Of a stretch of DNA of 64,000 nt, positions 35,244 to 44,431 are shown piece by piece. This stretch comes from Micromonospora polyrhachis (GTDB taxonomy: Bacteria; Actinomycetota; Actinomycetes; Mycobacteriales; Micromonosporaceae). The DNA lies in contig NZ_JACHJW010000001.1 of NCBI RefSeq assembly GCF_014203835.1, positions 3,484,501-3,548,500 of the forward strand. Reading direction: 5' to 3'. The notes beneath the pieces were generated by a model. That model had not been told where the DNA came from. It saw only the letters and a list, made by a program, of their open reading frames with translations, and did no database searches. Position numbers and translations under genes: made by a program. Numbering within the stretch: the first letter of the stretch is position 1; each line of letters opens with the position of its first letter.

Positions 35244-36914
35244 TCAGAGCCGGGCCAGGGCGGCCCGCAGCGGGTCGAGACCCAGCGAGCCGAGGTCGAG
35301 CGCGGCGCGGTGGAACTCCTTGAGGTTGAAGTCGACGCCCTTGCGGGCCTTCGCGTCCTCGCGGGCCTGGAGCCAGATCCGCTCACCCACCTTGTACGAC
35401 GGCGCCTGCCCCGGCCAGCCCAGGTAGCGGTTCAGCTCGAAGCGCAGGTTCTCGTCCGGCACCCGACAGTGTGCCCGCATGAACTCCCAGCCGAGTTCCG
35501 GCGTCCAGCGCTCGCCCGGGTGGAAGCCGAACGGATTGCCCTTCGGGATCTCCAGCTCCAGGTGCATGCCGATGTCGACGATGACCCGGGCGGCCCGCAT
35601 CGCCTGCCCGTCGAGCATGCCGAGCTTGTCACCCGGGTCTTCCAGGTAGCCCAACTCGTCCATCAGCCGTTCCGAGTAGAGCGCCCAACCCTCACCGTGG
35701 CCTGAGCACCAGCAGAGCAGTCGCTGCCAGCGGTTGAGCAGCTCGGCGCGGACGGCGGTCTGGGCGACCTGGAGGTGGTGGCCCGGTACGCCCTCGTGGT
35801 AGACCGTGGTGACCTCACGCCAGGTGGAGAACTCGGTGATGCCCTGCGGCACCGCCCACCACATCCGCCCGGGACGGGAGAAGTCCTCGCTCGGGCCGGT
35901 GTAGTAGATCGCGCCGTCGCTGGTCGGGGCGAGGCAGCACTCGATCCGGCGGACCTGCTCCGGGATGTCGAAGTGGGTGCCGTGCAGTTCGCCGATCGCC
36001 TTGTCGGCCAGCGCCTGCATCCAGTCGCGGAACGCCTCCTTGCCGTGGATGCTGCGGGCCGGGTCGGAGTCCAGCGCGGCGACCGCCTCGTCGATGCTGG
36101 CCCCGGGGCCGACGATCCGGGCGGCCACCGCCCGCATCTCGCTCTCCAGTCGGGCCAGCTCCTCGAACCCCCAGGCGTACGTCTCGTCCAGGTCGACCTT
36201 TGCGCCGAGGAAGTACTGCGAGGCGAGCTGGTAACGCTCCCGCCCGGCCGCCTGCTTCTCCCGCCCGAGCGGGGCGAGCTCCTCGCGCAGGAACTGGCCG
36301 AACTGGGCCGTTGCGGCGGTGGCGGAGGCGGCTCCCCGCCGGAGGTCGGCGGCGAGTGCGCCCTCGGCCGTCAGACGGTCGACCAGACCGTGGAAGAAGT
36401 TGTCACCGTTCGGGTCGGTCCAGATGTCGCACTGCTTGGCGACCTCGACCATCTGCACCCGGGAACCGACGTGGCCCTGCTGGGCGGCGGTCCGCAGAGT
36501 GGTCCGCAGATCCTCGACCGCCCCGGCGAACTGGTTGAGCCGGGCGGCGATGTTGGTGACCGCCTCCTCGCCCTCGGTGGGCATCAGGTCGAAGACCTGG
36601 CGGATGTCGTGCAGCCCGCTGGCGATCACGTTGAGCTCGCTGGTCGTCTCACCGGCGTCGTAGCGGGCCAGCTCCAGACCCAGCCGCTCCTGCATCGCCT
36701 CCTTGGCGGTTCGCTCAGCCTCGGTCTCCGGCTCGGTGACGTCGAGCTTGGCGAGCGTACGGCGGGTCAGGTCGGCCTGTGCCGCGTAGCCGGCCGGTGA
36801 CAGGTCGCCGAGCTGATCGTCGTAGCCACTGATGCCCGAGTAGGTGGCCCCGGTCGGGTTGAGGGGCGCCCATTCGGCGACGTAGTGGTTTGCGAGGTCA
36901 TCGATTTGTCCCAC
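35244..36914 (-). CDS. DUF885-family protein (putative metallopeptidase-like)
   Basis: A 556-residue cytoplasmic, helical protein of the DUF885 family. The hallmark VYHEGVPGHHLQVAQ (about residues 380-394) resembles the HExxH zinc site of M32-like peptidases, and a Glu-containing segment GEGWALYSERLMDELGYLED supplies a potential third ligand. These proteins are suspected carboxypeptidases or dipeptidases, but activity is rarely tested. The GTG at 36914 is the start; the DDLANHYVAEWAPLNPTGAT N-terminus matches actinobacterial homologues as I recall them. Divergent from an EamA transporter. Confidence 0.88.
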   Translation of the reverse strand: MGQIDDLANHYVAEWAPLNPTGATYSGISGYDDQLGDLSPAGYAAQADLTRRTLAKLDVTEPETEAERTAKEAMQERLGLELARYDAGETTSELNVIASGLHDIRQVFDLMPTEGEEAVTNIAARLNQFAGAVEDLRTTLRTAAQQGHVGSRVQMVEVAKQCDIWTDPNGDNFFHGLVDRLTAEGALAADLRRGAASATAATAQFGQFLREELAPLGREKQAAGRERYQLASQYFLGAKVDLDETYAWGFEELARLESEMRAVAARIVGPGASIDEAVAALDSDPARSIHGKEAFRDWMQALADKAIGELHGTHFDIPEQVRRIECCLAPTSDGAIYYTGPSEDFSRPGRMWWAVPQGITEFSTWREVTTVYHEGVPGHHLQVAQTAVRAELLNRWQRLLCWCSGHGEGWALYSERLMDELGYLEDPGDKLGMLDGQAMRAARVIVDIGMHLELEIPKGNPFGFHPGERWTPELGWEFMRAHCRVPDENLRFELNRYLGWPGQAPSYKVGERIWLQAREDAKARKGVDFNLKEFHRAALDLGSLGLDPLRAALARL

Positions 36915-37002
36915 GTCACGACCCTACGTGATCCACAAAGCCCGCTGCACTGGCATTACGCTGACCGAAAACCGCGCGCAAGCGAGTTGGCCGCCGGGCA
37001 GG

Positions 37003-37989
37003 ATGTCAGGAGTGACTGTCGGAATCGCCCCTGACAAAGCCAGCCTGCGTAGCTGGTTGCCCGGTTTTCTGTTCCTCGCCGTCATCTGGGGATCGAGTTT
37101 CCTGTTTATCAAGATCGGCGTCCGGGAACTTCACCCGCTCCACGTCACCCTCGCCCGGGTCGGTATCGGCGCGCTCACCCTGCTCGTGGTGCTCGCCGTG
37201 CTGCGGGACCGGTTGCCCCGCGACCCGAGGCTGTGGCTGCACCTGGCCGTGACCGCCGCCATCGGCACCGCCGTGCCGTTCACCCTCTTCGGGTACGGCG
37301 AGCAGCGGGTCTCCTCCATGCTCGCCGGCATCTGGAACGCCACCACGCCCCTGGTGGTGTTGCCGCTGGCGGTGCTGGTGTTCCGTACCGAGCGGATGAC
37401 CATGCGCCGGGCAGTCGGCATGACGCTCGGCTTCGTCGGCGTGCTGGTGGTGCTCGGCGTGTGGCAGGGCGTAGGCGGCGCCCAGTTCACCGGACAGATG
37501 ATGTGCCTTGGGGCGGCAGCCTGCTACGGCCTGGCCATCCCGTACCAGAAGCGGTTCGTCACGGACCGGACCGAGTCGGGCCTGGCGCTGTCGGCGGGGC
37601 AGTTGCTGATGGCGACCGCGCAGCTCGCGGTCGTCACGCCCCTGGTCGCCGGTGCCCCGCCCGCGCCGACCAGCCTGTCGCTCGACGTGGTAGCCGCCAT
37701 CCTGGCGCTGGGCGCGCTCGGCACCGGGCTGGCCTTCGTCATCAACATGCGGAACATCCGACTCGCCGGGGCGAGTACCGCGTCCACGGTGACCTACCTG
37801 ATGCCGGTCGTCTCGGTGTTGATCGGCGTGTTCCTGCTCGACGAACACCTCGCCTGGTATCAGCCGGTCGGCGCGCTGGTCGTGCTGGTCGGGGTCGCCT
37901 ACTCCCAGGGGCTGTTCCGCCGTACGACGAAGTTGGACCGGTCGCCAGCCGGCACGCTCCAGCCGGCCGGCGTGGGCAGCGAGCCCTAA
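37003..37989 (+). CDS. EamA/DMT-family transporter
   Basis: A protein of about 328 residues with ten membrane helices in two EamA repeats. The first repeat begins LPGFLFLAVIWGSSFLFIKI, the family signature; the second begins near GQMMCLGAAACYGLAIPYQK. DMT proteins export amino acids, nucleosides or other metabolites. The start is uncertain: ATG 37003 is used, GTG 36928 is open in frame and GTG 37012 is also possible. The stop overlaps the convergent PHP gene end by four bases. Confidence 0.88.
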   Translation: MSGVTVGIAPDKASLRSWLPGFLFLAVIWGSSFLFIKIGVRELHPLHVTLARVGIGALTLLVVLAVLRDRLPRDPRLWLHLAVTAAIGTAVPFTLFGYGEQRVSSMLAGIWNATTPLVVLPLAVLVFRTERMTMRRAVGMTLGFVGVLVVLGVWQGVGGAQFTGQMMCLGAAACYGLAIPYQKRFVTDRTESGLALSAGQLLMATAQLAVVTPLVAGAPPAPTSLSLDVVAAILALGALGTGLAFVINMRNIRLAGASTASTVTYLMPVVSVLIGVFLLDEHLAWYQPVGALVVLVGVAYSQGLFRRTTKLDRSPAGTLQPAGVGSEP

Positions 37990-39062
37990 CCGACGTGACT
38001 GGCGGTCCACTCCACTAGTTGCTCGGCTGGCCAGGTGTTGACCACCTGGTCGGCCGGTACCCCGCACAGCGCCGCCCGCTGGCAGCCGAACCGCTGCCAG
38101 TCGAGCTGGCCCGGGGCGTGCGCGTCGGTGTCGATCGCGAATCGGCAGCCCGCCTCCAGCGCCACCCGGATCAGCCGCTTCGGCGGGTCCTGCCGTTCCG
38201 GTCGAGAGTTGATCTCGACGGCTTTGTCGTACTCGACGCAGGCGGCGAAGACCGCCACCGCGTCGAAGTCGCTCGGCGGCCGGGTACGGGCCCGATGCCC
38301 CCGGTCACCCGGCCCGGTCACCCCCGCCGGCCGGGCCGCGACCATCCGACCGGTGCAGTGCCCCAGGATGTCCAGGTGCGGGTTGGCGATCGCGGCCAGC
38401 ATCCTTCGCGTCATCCGGGCGCTGTCGTCCCGCAGCCCGCTGTGCACCGAACCCACCACCACGTCCAGCCGGGCCAGCAGCTCGTCGTCCTGGTCGAGCG
38501 ACCCGTCGGCGAGGATGTCGACCTCGATACCGGTCAGGATGCGGAAACCTTCCGGCAACGCGTCGTTGACGGCGGCGATGTGGTCGAGCTGCCGGCGCAG
38601 CCGGGCGGCGGTCAGGCCCTTGGCCACCGTCAACCGGGGCGAGTGGTCGGTGACGACAACATACTCGTGGCCGATCTCGACCGCGGCCAGCGCCATCTCC
38701 TCGATCGGCGAACCCCCGTCCGACCAGTCCGAGTGGGTATGGCAGTCGCCCCGCAGCGCCGTACGCAGGTCCGTTGCGGCGGCGTCCAGGTCGGTGCCCT
38801 CGGTGGCTTCGAGCCGCCGCAGGTAGACCGGCTCTTCCCCGGTCAACGACTCGGTGACCGCCCGCGCGGTGACCTCACCGACCCCGGAGAGCTCGGTCAG
38901 CGTGCCGGCCTTCGCCCGCGCCGCCAACTCGTTTGGAGGCAGTGCCCCGAGGGTCTTCGCGGCGGACCGGAAGGCCCGGACCCGATAGGTCGCCTCGTTG
39001 GCCCGTTCCAGCAGGAAAGCGATGCGGCGCAGATCGGCGATCGCGTCCCGAGCGGCAGCCAT
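37986..39062 (-). CDS. PHP-domain protein with N-terminal HhH region (PolX C-terminal-like)
   Basis: A protein of about 358 residues. Residues 1-90 form the helix-hairpin-helix region of the X-family polymerase lyase domain (TYRVRAFRSAAKTLGALPPN, LTELSGVGEVTARAVTE). Residues 100 onwards are a PHP domain with GDCHTHSDWSDGG, VVTDHSPR, GIEVDI, VVVGSVHSG and IDTDAHAPGQ, covering the metal-binding His/Asp set. A polymerase palm is absent, so it is a nuclease or phosphoesterase rather than a polymerase. A loop of about 20 residues (GVTGPGDRGHRARTRPPSD) is inserted. ATG 39062 fits family length; the frame is open to 39146. Confidence 0.85.
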   Translation of the reverse strand: MAAARDAIADLRRIAFLLERANEATYRVRAFRSAAKTLGALPPNELAARAKAGTLTELSGVGEVTARAVTESLTGEEPVYLRRLEATEGTDLDAAATDLRTALRGDCHTHSDWSDGGSPIEEMALAAVEIGHEYVVVTDHSPRLTVAKGLTAARLRRQLDHIAAVNDALPEGFRILTGIEVDILADGSLDQDDELLARLDVVVGSVHSGLRDDSARMTRRMLAAIANPHLDILGHCTGRMVAARPAGVTGPGDRGHRARTRPPSDFDAVAVFAACVEYDKAVEINSRPERQDPPKRLIRVALEAGCRFAIDTDAHAPGQLDWQRFGCQRAALCGVPADQVVNTWPAEQLVEWTASHVG

Positions 39063-39155
39063 GGGGAGACGATAGCCGCCCCGTACCGCCTCCGCCGGTA
39101 TCACCCGTGTCGGCACCCCAAGCGAGTGCCACATCGCTGTCGTCATGAGCGGGTA

Positions 39156-40115
39156 CTACCGTGTTGCCGCCGCAATCGCCGCCCGGGCCCGGACAAACCG
39201 ACCGGCCGGATCGCGCCCGTTGAGGTACTGCCACGGCCATTCGGTTACCTGGTCGCCCACCACATCAAACTGCTCCAGTGCGGAACGATGGTCGCCCGCG
39301 AGCGCGAAGGCGAACGCGAACAGGTTGTGTAGAACCGGCCAGCCAGATTGACGCTGGAAGTCGGGGTGCCGGATGCTGCGATCCGCAGCAGCGTTGAGTT
39401 CCGCTACCACCGCGCTGGTTTTCATGTAGTCGGCGTCCTCCGGGCTGGGCAGGCCGAGCCATCTTTCAATATGCGCCACGGCGATGAGCTCGCCCAGCGA
39501 ACTGCCGGCGGGTGCCTTCGCCGCCGACTCGCGGGCGAAGGTGAACATCTCCTCGTGGCTTCCGGACCACTTCTGGCAGCGGTATTGCAGCATGTGTTCG
39601 TGGGCGAGCCGATGGTACGGATGGCGGGCGATCACCTCATCGAACCGCCGCCGCACCTCCGCCCGGTCGACCTGCCGACCACGGGCCGAGAGCACCAGGT
39701 ACATCCGGCCGGTCGTGTCGTCCGGATCCCGCTCGACGACCTCGTCCAGGCAGTTCTCGGCAAACTTGAGCCGTTTGTGAAATTCCCGAAACTGATCCTG
39801 GCTGGTGTACGCCGCACGGGCAGTGCCACGGGCCTCCCAGGCCCAGCGCACCGCATGTGTGCCCCGTACCAGCACTGGAAGCGTCGAGTCCGGCTCGGCC
39901 GTGATCCACTCCTCGATCCAGTCCTGCACCCCGGGCACCTCAGCAGCCACGGACACGCAGAAGGCGTGATCGTCGGGATCGGTGACCGACGTCAGCGCGT
40001 CGCGGGCGGTGGGCCAGTCCCGTCGGGCCAGGGCGTCGTATACCAGCCGTGCGGCCGGATCACCCATTGCCGGGTCGATGGCCGGCTTCGCCGACCTACG
40101 CCTGAATAGTCGCAT
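39156..40115 (-). CDS. Uncharacterised TPR-like helical protein
   Basis: A 319-residue soluble protein beginning MRLFRRRSAKPAIDP. It is helical, with repeated Trp/Leu-rich segments such as ARLVYDALARRDWPTARDAL and NLFAFAFALAGDHRSALEQF, which look like degenerate TPR-type repeats. No catalytic motif is visible. Similar proteins are common, unnamed, in Micromonosporaceae as I recall. It reads toward the PHP gene on the same strand; co-transcription is possible. Function unknown. Confidence 0.8.
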   Translation of the reverse strand: MRLFRRRSAKPAIDPAMGDPAARLVYDALARRDWPTARDALTSVTDPDDHAFCVSVAAEVPGVQDWIEEWITAEPDSTLPVLVRGTHAVRWAWEARGTARAAYTSQDQFREFHKRLKFAENCLDEVVERDPDDTTGRMYLVLSARGRQVDRAEVRRRFDEVIARHPYHRLAHEHMLQYRCQKWSGSHEEMFTFARESAAKAPAGSSLGELIAVAHIERWLGLPSPEDADYMKTSAVVAELNAAADRSIRHPDFQRQSGWPVLHNLFAFAFALAGDHRSALEQFDVVGDQVTEWPWQYLNGRDPAGRFVRARAAIAAATR

Positions 40116-40251
40116 GTGGACCTCTCCTTGATCGACCGAGAGCGTACGGGTGGCGGTCGCTGACCGTAAGGGGGTTGCCGCTCAGAGATCGACACCGTAC
40201 GGTCCCCTGCGCCGCCGCCCAGAACGGGCGGCCGTACGAGAAGGGAACGAC

Positions 40252-42093
40252 GTGGTCGCGACCTACCGGGCGTTGGCGTCCGTGGTCATGCTCGCCGGCT
40301 TCTATCTGGTGGCGCTGGTGCAACTCGGTGCCGCCGTCGCCCTGGTGTTGTGGTTGAGCACAGTGATCGCTGGTGCGGTCGCGGTGAAACTGGTCCTGCC
40401 GCTGTTCATCGCCCTCGGCGGCGCGGTGGTCGCCCTCTGGCGGGCGATCCGCACCGAGTCGGGACCCGCCCCCGGGCTGGTGGTCCAGCCCGACCAGGCA
40501 CCGCAACTCTGGCAGCTCGTGCACGAACTGGCCGGCCAGGTCGGCACCCGCGTGCCGGACGAGATCCGGATCGTGCCGGAGATCAACGCGGCGGTCGGTG
40601 AGGAGTCCAAGCTGCTCGGTCTGATCGGTGGCCGGCGCACCCTCTACCTGGGACTGCCGTTGGTGCAGGCGCTCAGCGTCGACCAGCTCCGGTCGGTACT
40701 CGCCCACGAACTCGGGCACTACTCCGGGCGGCACACCCGGTTCGGTGCCGTGGCGTACCGGGGGCGGCTGGCGATCGGCGGCACGATCGACCGCATCGGA
40801 CCGTGGAACCCGGTGGGCTGGGTCTTCAAGGGGTATGCCCGGCTCTACCTTATGGTCGACAACGCCGCCTCCCAGCGGCAGGAACTGGAGGCCGACCGGG
40901 CATCGGTCCAGGTCGCCGGTCGGGCGGCTGCCGCCTCCGCGTTGCGCGAGCTACCCGCGCTCGACGCGGCCTGGGGTTTCTACTTCAGCCGGTACGTCGA
41001 GTCGGGCTGGGAGGCAGGATTCGCCCCCGACGACCTCTTCGGCGGGTTCGCCGAGCTGATCGCCGCTCGGGAGGACGAACTTGCCGCACTGCGCGAGCAG
41101 GAGCCGTCCAGCGAGCGGTCACGGTGGGAGACCCACCCGCCGATCGGCGAACGGATCGCCACCATGGCCGAGCTGCCCGAGGGCACTGTCACCTCGGACG
41201 GGCGACGAGCCACCGAGCTGCTGCCCGATGTCGCACTGGTCAGCCGCCGGCTCCAGGAGTTGATGGTCGACGTGGCACAGCGGACCGTACTGCCCTGGCC
41301 GGAGTTCACCGCGGCGACGATCGCCGCCGGTGTGCAACGGCAGGCGGACACGATCTTCCGGGCAGCGGCCCGACTGACCGGCGCGACCGACGTCGCCCTG
41401 CCCACCATCTTCGAGCTGGTACGGGCGAACCGCCTAGGGGAGTTCGCCGAACAATTCTTCCCCGATGCCACCCGCAGGGAGGCGGCCCAGCGGTTCGTCG
41501 GCCGGATGGAGTTGCTGCTGTGCAACGCCGCGGTCTCCTCCGGGGTCGCCCACTGGCAGCACTCGTGGTCCAGCCCGGCTCGACTGGTCGACAAGACCGG
41601 TGAGCCGCTGCCGCTCGACGAGATCGCCAAGCTGGCCGTCGACGAGGAAACCCTCGACGAGGCAGAACAGCGTCTGACCGAGCTGGGCATCGACTCCGCC
41701 CAGTCCACCCTGGTCCAGCGCCAGGCCACCGCGACGGGTGCCGACCTGATCGGCGGGTTGGCGAACATCAAGGTGGACGGGGTCGACCACGATCTGCTGA
41801 TCCTCGACCGGGGGTTCGTCTTCATCGGTGACCCGGGCAAGGCCAACAAGGGGGAGAAGCGGCTGCGGGAACTGGTCGCCGGGATGCCGGTCGCCAAACT
41901 CGCCGAGATCCACCGGTTTCTGCCGTACGAGGAGGTCGCCTCGGTGACGTTTACCCAGCGGACGCCGCCCAGGGCGGAGCTGCGGCTGCACGACGGACGG
42001 ACGGTCAGCATCCAGGCAACCTGGGGCGGTGAGATGCTGGAGAAGAAGAGCCGGGAGACGCTGCTGCGGGTGCTCGACTCGTTCGACCAGTGA
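40252..42093 (+). CDS. M48-family membrane metalloprotease
   Basis: A 613-residue protein. Two membrane helices lie at residues 8-30 and 35-65 (LVLPLFIALGGAVVALW). The zinc site is VLAHELGHYSGRHT (HExxH at about residue 155), and the third ligand Glu lies in SQRQELEADRASVQVAG, the M48 pattern ExxxD. A large C-terminal part of unknown fold follows, with GYxF-like strands in the last 120 residues. M48 enzymes such as HtpX cleave misfolded membrane proteins. AAGGGA before GTG 40252 sets the start; the ORF upstream to 40150 lacks such a site. Confidence 0.88.
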   Translation: MVATYRALASVVMLAGFYLVALVQLGAAVALVLWLSTVIAGAVAVKLVLPLFIALGGAVVALWRAIRTESGPAPGLVVQPDQAPQLWQLVHELAGQVGTRVPDEIRIVPEINAAVGEESKLLGLIGGRRTLYLGLPLVQALSVDQLRSVLAHELGHYSGRHTRFGAVAYRGRLAIGGTIDRIGPWNPVGWVFKGYARLYLMVDNAASQRQELEADRASVQVAGRAAAASALRELPALDAAWGFYFSRYVESGWEAGFAPDDLFGGFAELIAAREDELAALREQEPSSERSRWETHPPIGERIATMAELPEGTVTSDGRRATELLPDVALVSRRLQELMVDVAQRTVLPWPEFTAATIAAGVQRQADTIFRAAARLTGATDVALPTIFELVRANRLGEFAEQFFPDATRREAAQRFVGRMELLLCNAAVSSGVAHWQHSWSSPARLVDKTGEPLPLDEIAKLAVDEETLDEAEQRLTELGIDSAQSTLVQRQATATGADLIGGLANIKVDGVDHDLLILDRGFVFIGDPGKANKGEKRLRELVAGMPVAKLAEIHRFLPYEEVASVTFTQRTPPRAELRLHDGRTVSIQATWGGEMLEKKSRETLLRVLDSFDQ

Positions 42094-42098
42094 GGTCA

Positions 42099-42142
42099 GG
42101 CAGGGCCCCTCCTGACGTTTTGTTTACGGGAGGGCCCCTGCC
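42099..42142. terminator. Bidirectional terminator hairpin
   Basis: Arms ggcagggcccctcc (42099-42112) and ggagggcccctgcc (42129-42142) pair with a single mismatch. The loop holds gttttgttta. It sits between the convergent M48 and M23 gene ends. Confidence 0.8.
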
Positions 42143-42151
42143 GAACCATCC

Positions 42152-42880
42152 TCAGGGAGCCGTCGGGCAGCCCCGGGCGCGCTGCCAGTCGGCAACGGTC
42201 CTGGCCGGTGAGGTGTCGTTCTTGCGACGCCACGCGTCGAGATACTTCGCCGGCCAGATCACGCCCCGCCGGACCCACCAGTCACCGGTACGGGCACACA
42301 CTGGCGAAATGCCGAAGTGCAGGTGGCAGATGTTGTTGGCGTTGCCGGTCTTGCCAACGGTGCCGATCTTCTGCCCGGCGCGTACCCGTACCCCGGCCTC
42401 GATACCGACGGTGACGTCGGTCAGGTGCGAGCCGTAGTAGCGCACCCCGTCGTCGCCGAGCAACGACACCGCCTTGCCGCCGTTGAGCGGCCCCTTGGGG
42501 CCACGCTTGTCGAACCTGTCGACCCGGCTCACCTCAAGGATGACGCCGTCGGTCACCGCCACCACCGGTGCCCCACAGGCGGCGAAGAGGTCAGCAGCCG
42601 GGTAGGCGGAGTGGGTCGAATGGTAGGAGACGTCGGCGGTCTGCACCGGGAAGACGTACTGGGGTCTGGTCGCGGTCACCGACGGACCGGCAGTGGTCGG
42701 CGAGCCGGTGGGTGACGTGCTCGCCGTCGCGGAGCCCGAGCTGGCCGGTGCGCCGGTACCCGAGGTGTGGAACGACGGCCGGTCTGCTGCTGGTTGCGCG
42801 TCGCCGCAGCCGGCGGCGAGCGTCGCGAGCAGCGCCACCATCGGGTACGCCAGGTTGCGGCGCAACGGTACGGCAGGCAC
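42152..42880 (-). CDS. M23-family peptidase lipoprotein
   Basis: A 242-residue predicted lipoprotein. The signal ends in LATLAAGC, a good lipobox with the acylated Cys near residue 25. A Ser/Thr/Pro linker follows, then an M23 lysostaphin-like domain: HSAYPAADLFA gives the HxxxxxxD zinc ligands, and CHLHFGIS the HxH motif. The domain is of the form found in actinomycete wall endopeptidases; both ligand motifs are intact. GGAG five bases before GTG 42880 fixes the start, against ATG 42898 upstream. Confidence 0.9.
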   Translation of the reverse strand: MPAVPLRRNLAYPMVALLATLAAGCGDAQPAADRPSFHTSGTGAPASSGSATASTSPTGSPTTAGPSVTATRPQYVFPVQTADVSYHSTHSAYPAADLFAACGAPVVAVTDGVILEVSRVDRFDKRGPKGPLNGGKAVSLLGDDGVRYYGSHLTDVTVGIEAGVRVRAGQKIGTVGKTGNANNICHLHFGISPVCARTGDWWVRRGVIWPAKYLDAWRRKNDTSPARTVADWQRARGCPTAP

Positions 42881-43059
42881 CTTTTCTCCCCGTGACATCC
42901 GGACATCCTGACAGACGGTTTCGTGGACTATCTCCCGAACCGTCGGCGTGCGGGGCGGTTGCCACCCGAAGCAGGTGGGCTATCCAGCCTCGGCGGGTAC
43001 GCTGCGCCGGAAGAGCGGTCGTCGGGAGAGTGGTGGCCGCTGGTGAAGGAGCGACGGTG

Positions 43060-43485
43060 ATGACGCAGCAACCGGCGTTTCCCCCGCGGCCGGGGAGTGG
43101 GGTCCCGCCCAACTGGTACTACGGCCCCGGTGGTCGTACGCCCTCCGGGCTGTTCCCGTCCGGTCCGAGACTGTTTCCGGTCGGCCCGCAACGACCGACC
43201 TATCGGGAGCCACACCCGGTACGCGGTGGCGCGGTGGCCGCCGGTGCCGGTGCCACGATGGCCTGGTTGCTGTTCTTCGGATTGCTCGGTAGGGACCTGG
43301 CCGGCTACGTGTGGTGGACGGTGTTGGCGGGCGGGGTGGCCTGGCTGGTGGCGATGCTGTTGGTCCGGATAGGTGACCGGGGCGCCGCCGCCGGGATTGC
43401 GATGGTGACGGCGTTCGGCTGGAGTGTTGCCGTGGTGGTGACGGCCGCACGGTGGACGGTCAGTGGAAACTGGCCCCTGTGGTGA
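43060..43485 (+). CDS. Small Pro-rich membrane protein
   Basis: A 141-residue protein. Residues 1-58 are Pro/Gly/Arg-rich and probably cytoplasmic (PGSGVPPNWYYGPGGRTPSG). Three hydrophobic helices follow (ATMAWLLFFGLLGRDLAGYV, WWTVLAGGVAWLVAMLLV, GIAMVTAFGWSVAVVVTAA). AAGGAG lies upstream of ATG 43060 (GTG 43057 also fits). No family recognised. It stands alone between divergent M23 and a gene-poor stretch. Confidence 0.75.
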   Translation: MTQQPAFPPRPGSGVPPNWYYGPGGRTPSGLFPSGPRLFPVGPQRPTYREPHPVRGGAVAAGAGATMAWLLFFGLLGRDLAGYVWWTVLAGGVAWLVAMLLVRIGDRGAAAGIAMVTAFGWSVAVVVTAARWTVSGNWPLW

Positions 43486-43582
43486 TGGGTTCAGGCGACC
43501 CGTTCGACACGGCGTGTGGTGAAACCGATACCTAATCGTCACCAGGCTTGACGAATTCTTCATAACTCGGCACGCTCGCCTC

Positions 43583-43750
43583 ATGGCCTGGACAGAGCAG
43601 CGGTCCGATGCTGATCGCAGCCGCCGCCGGTTACAGCTCCTCGCCGAGCTGGCCGGGGCTAAAGCGCAACGCGAACGCGAGCGTCCGCTTCGCCACCGCG
43701 CCGACCGGCTGCGCGAGCTGATCGACACTCGCCGTCGCCTGGCCGGTTAG
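43583..43750 (+). CDS. Possible small Arg-rich helical protein
   Basis: A 55-codon ORF giving an Arg/Leu/Glu-rich helical peptide (RSRRRLQLLAELAGAKAQRE). Composition suggests a small DNA- or RNA-binding or coiled-coil protein, and third-codon GC is high as in real genes here. No ribosome site is obvious. It occupies the middle of the 400-bp gap between the small membrane protein gene and the TadA companion gene; the rest of that gap shows nothing I recognise. Confidence 0.4.
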   Translation: MAWTEQRSDADRSRRRLQLLAELAGAKAQRERERPLRHRADRLRELIDTRRRLAG

Positions 43751-43885
43751 CCGGTTCGCCGCTCTTCGAATCCCGCCCCGTCCTTCGGGGAGTTGTCCGA
43801 CCTGTCGCCGAGGCGACCGGTTACCGTCACGCGGTAACGACAAGTCAGCGGTGGTGTGCCGCAGGGCAATTGGGGGGACGGGACC

Positions 43886-44431
43886 GTGCCGTACTTCGCT
43901 GGGGCCGCGGTACGCGGTGCGGCCGGCTGGACAGCCGCCGAGATCGACCTCGGCGGTGTAGCCGATCTGGACGAGGTGGCCGACCGACTACGTGACGTCG
44001 ACCTGGATGCCGAGGTTTCGCTGCTCTTCGTCGAGGCCGATGACGTCTACCTGACGATCCTGCGGCTGGACGAGGGCGAGAACCTGCGGGTCTTCAGCTG
44101 TGACTCGGCGTTCGCCGAGGAGTCCCGACTCGGCGCGCTGCTGGTCGGTGATCTCCAGGCACCCGTCCTGGACGCCGACGAGGCCGCCGACTCGGACGAC
44201 CAGGAAGGATCGTCGGGCTCGGGCAACACAACCGACGAGGACGAGGAGCCAGCGGCCGACCCGGACGCCGACCCGATCGGCGACGCCGACCTGCTCACCG
44301 ACTTCGGCATCTCCGCGCAGCGGCTGCTCACGCTCTGCGCGCACGACGGGATGATGCCGGCCGACGTGACAGCCGAGGTCTGCCAGATCATCGGCTGCGG
44401 CGACGAGGTCGAGGAACTGCGCGAGGCGTGA
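43886..44431 (+). CDS. tRNA adenosine deaminase-associated protein
   Basis: A 181-residue acidic protein starting VPYFAGAAVRGAAGWTAAEI, with a folded N-terminal part, a very acidic Ser/Gly/Asp linker (about residues 100-140), and a C-terminal helical part (DLLTDFGISAQRLLTLCAHD, GMMPADVTAEVCQIIGCGDE). It matches the actinobacterial protein commonly encoded just before TadA. The start GTG 43886 is preceded by a G-rich GGGGGGACGGGA. Its stop overlaps the TadA start (GTGA), so the two are coupled. The biochemical role of the companion is not established. Confidence 0.85.
   Translation: MPYFAGAAVRGAAGWTAAEIDLGGVADLDEVADRLRDVDLDAEVSLLFVEADDVYLTILRLDEGENLRVFSCDSAFAEESRLGALLVGDLQAPVLDADEAADSDDQEGSSGSGNTTDEDEEPAADPDADPIGDADLLTDFGISAQRLLTLCAHDGMMPADVTAEVCQIIGCGDEVEELREA

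Noticed and set aside
37986-39062. PHP gene as full DNA polymerase X
   Set aside because: HhH and PHP regions are present but no polymerase palm or nucleotide-binding motifs, and the protein is far too short.
43538-43566. TTGACG ... CATAAC as a promoter for the small ORF at 43583
   Set aside because: The gap between the hexamers is only about 7 bp, too short for a sigma-70-type promoter.
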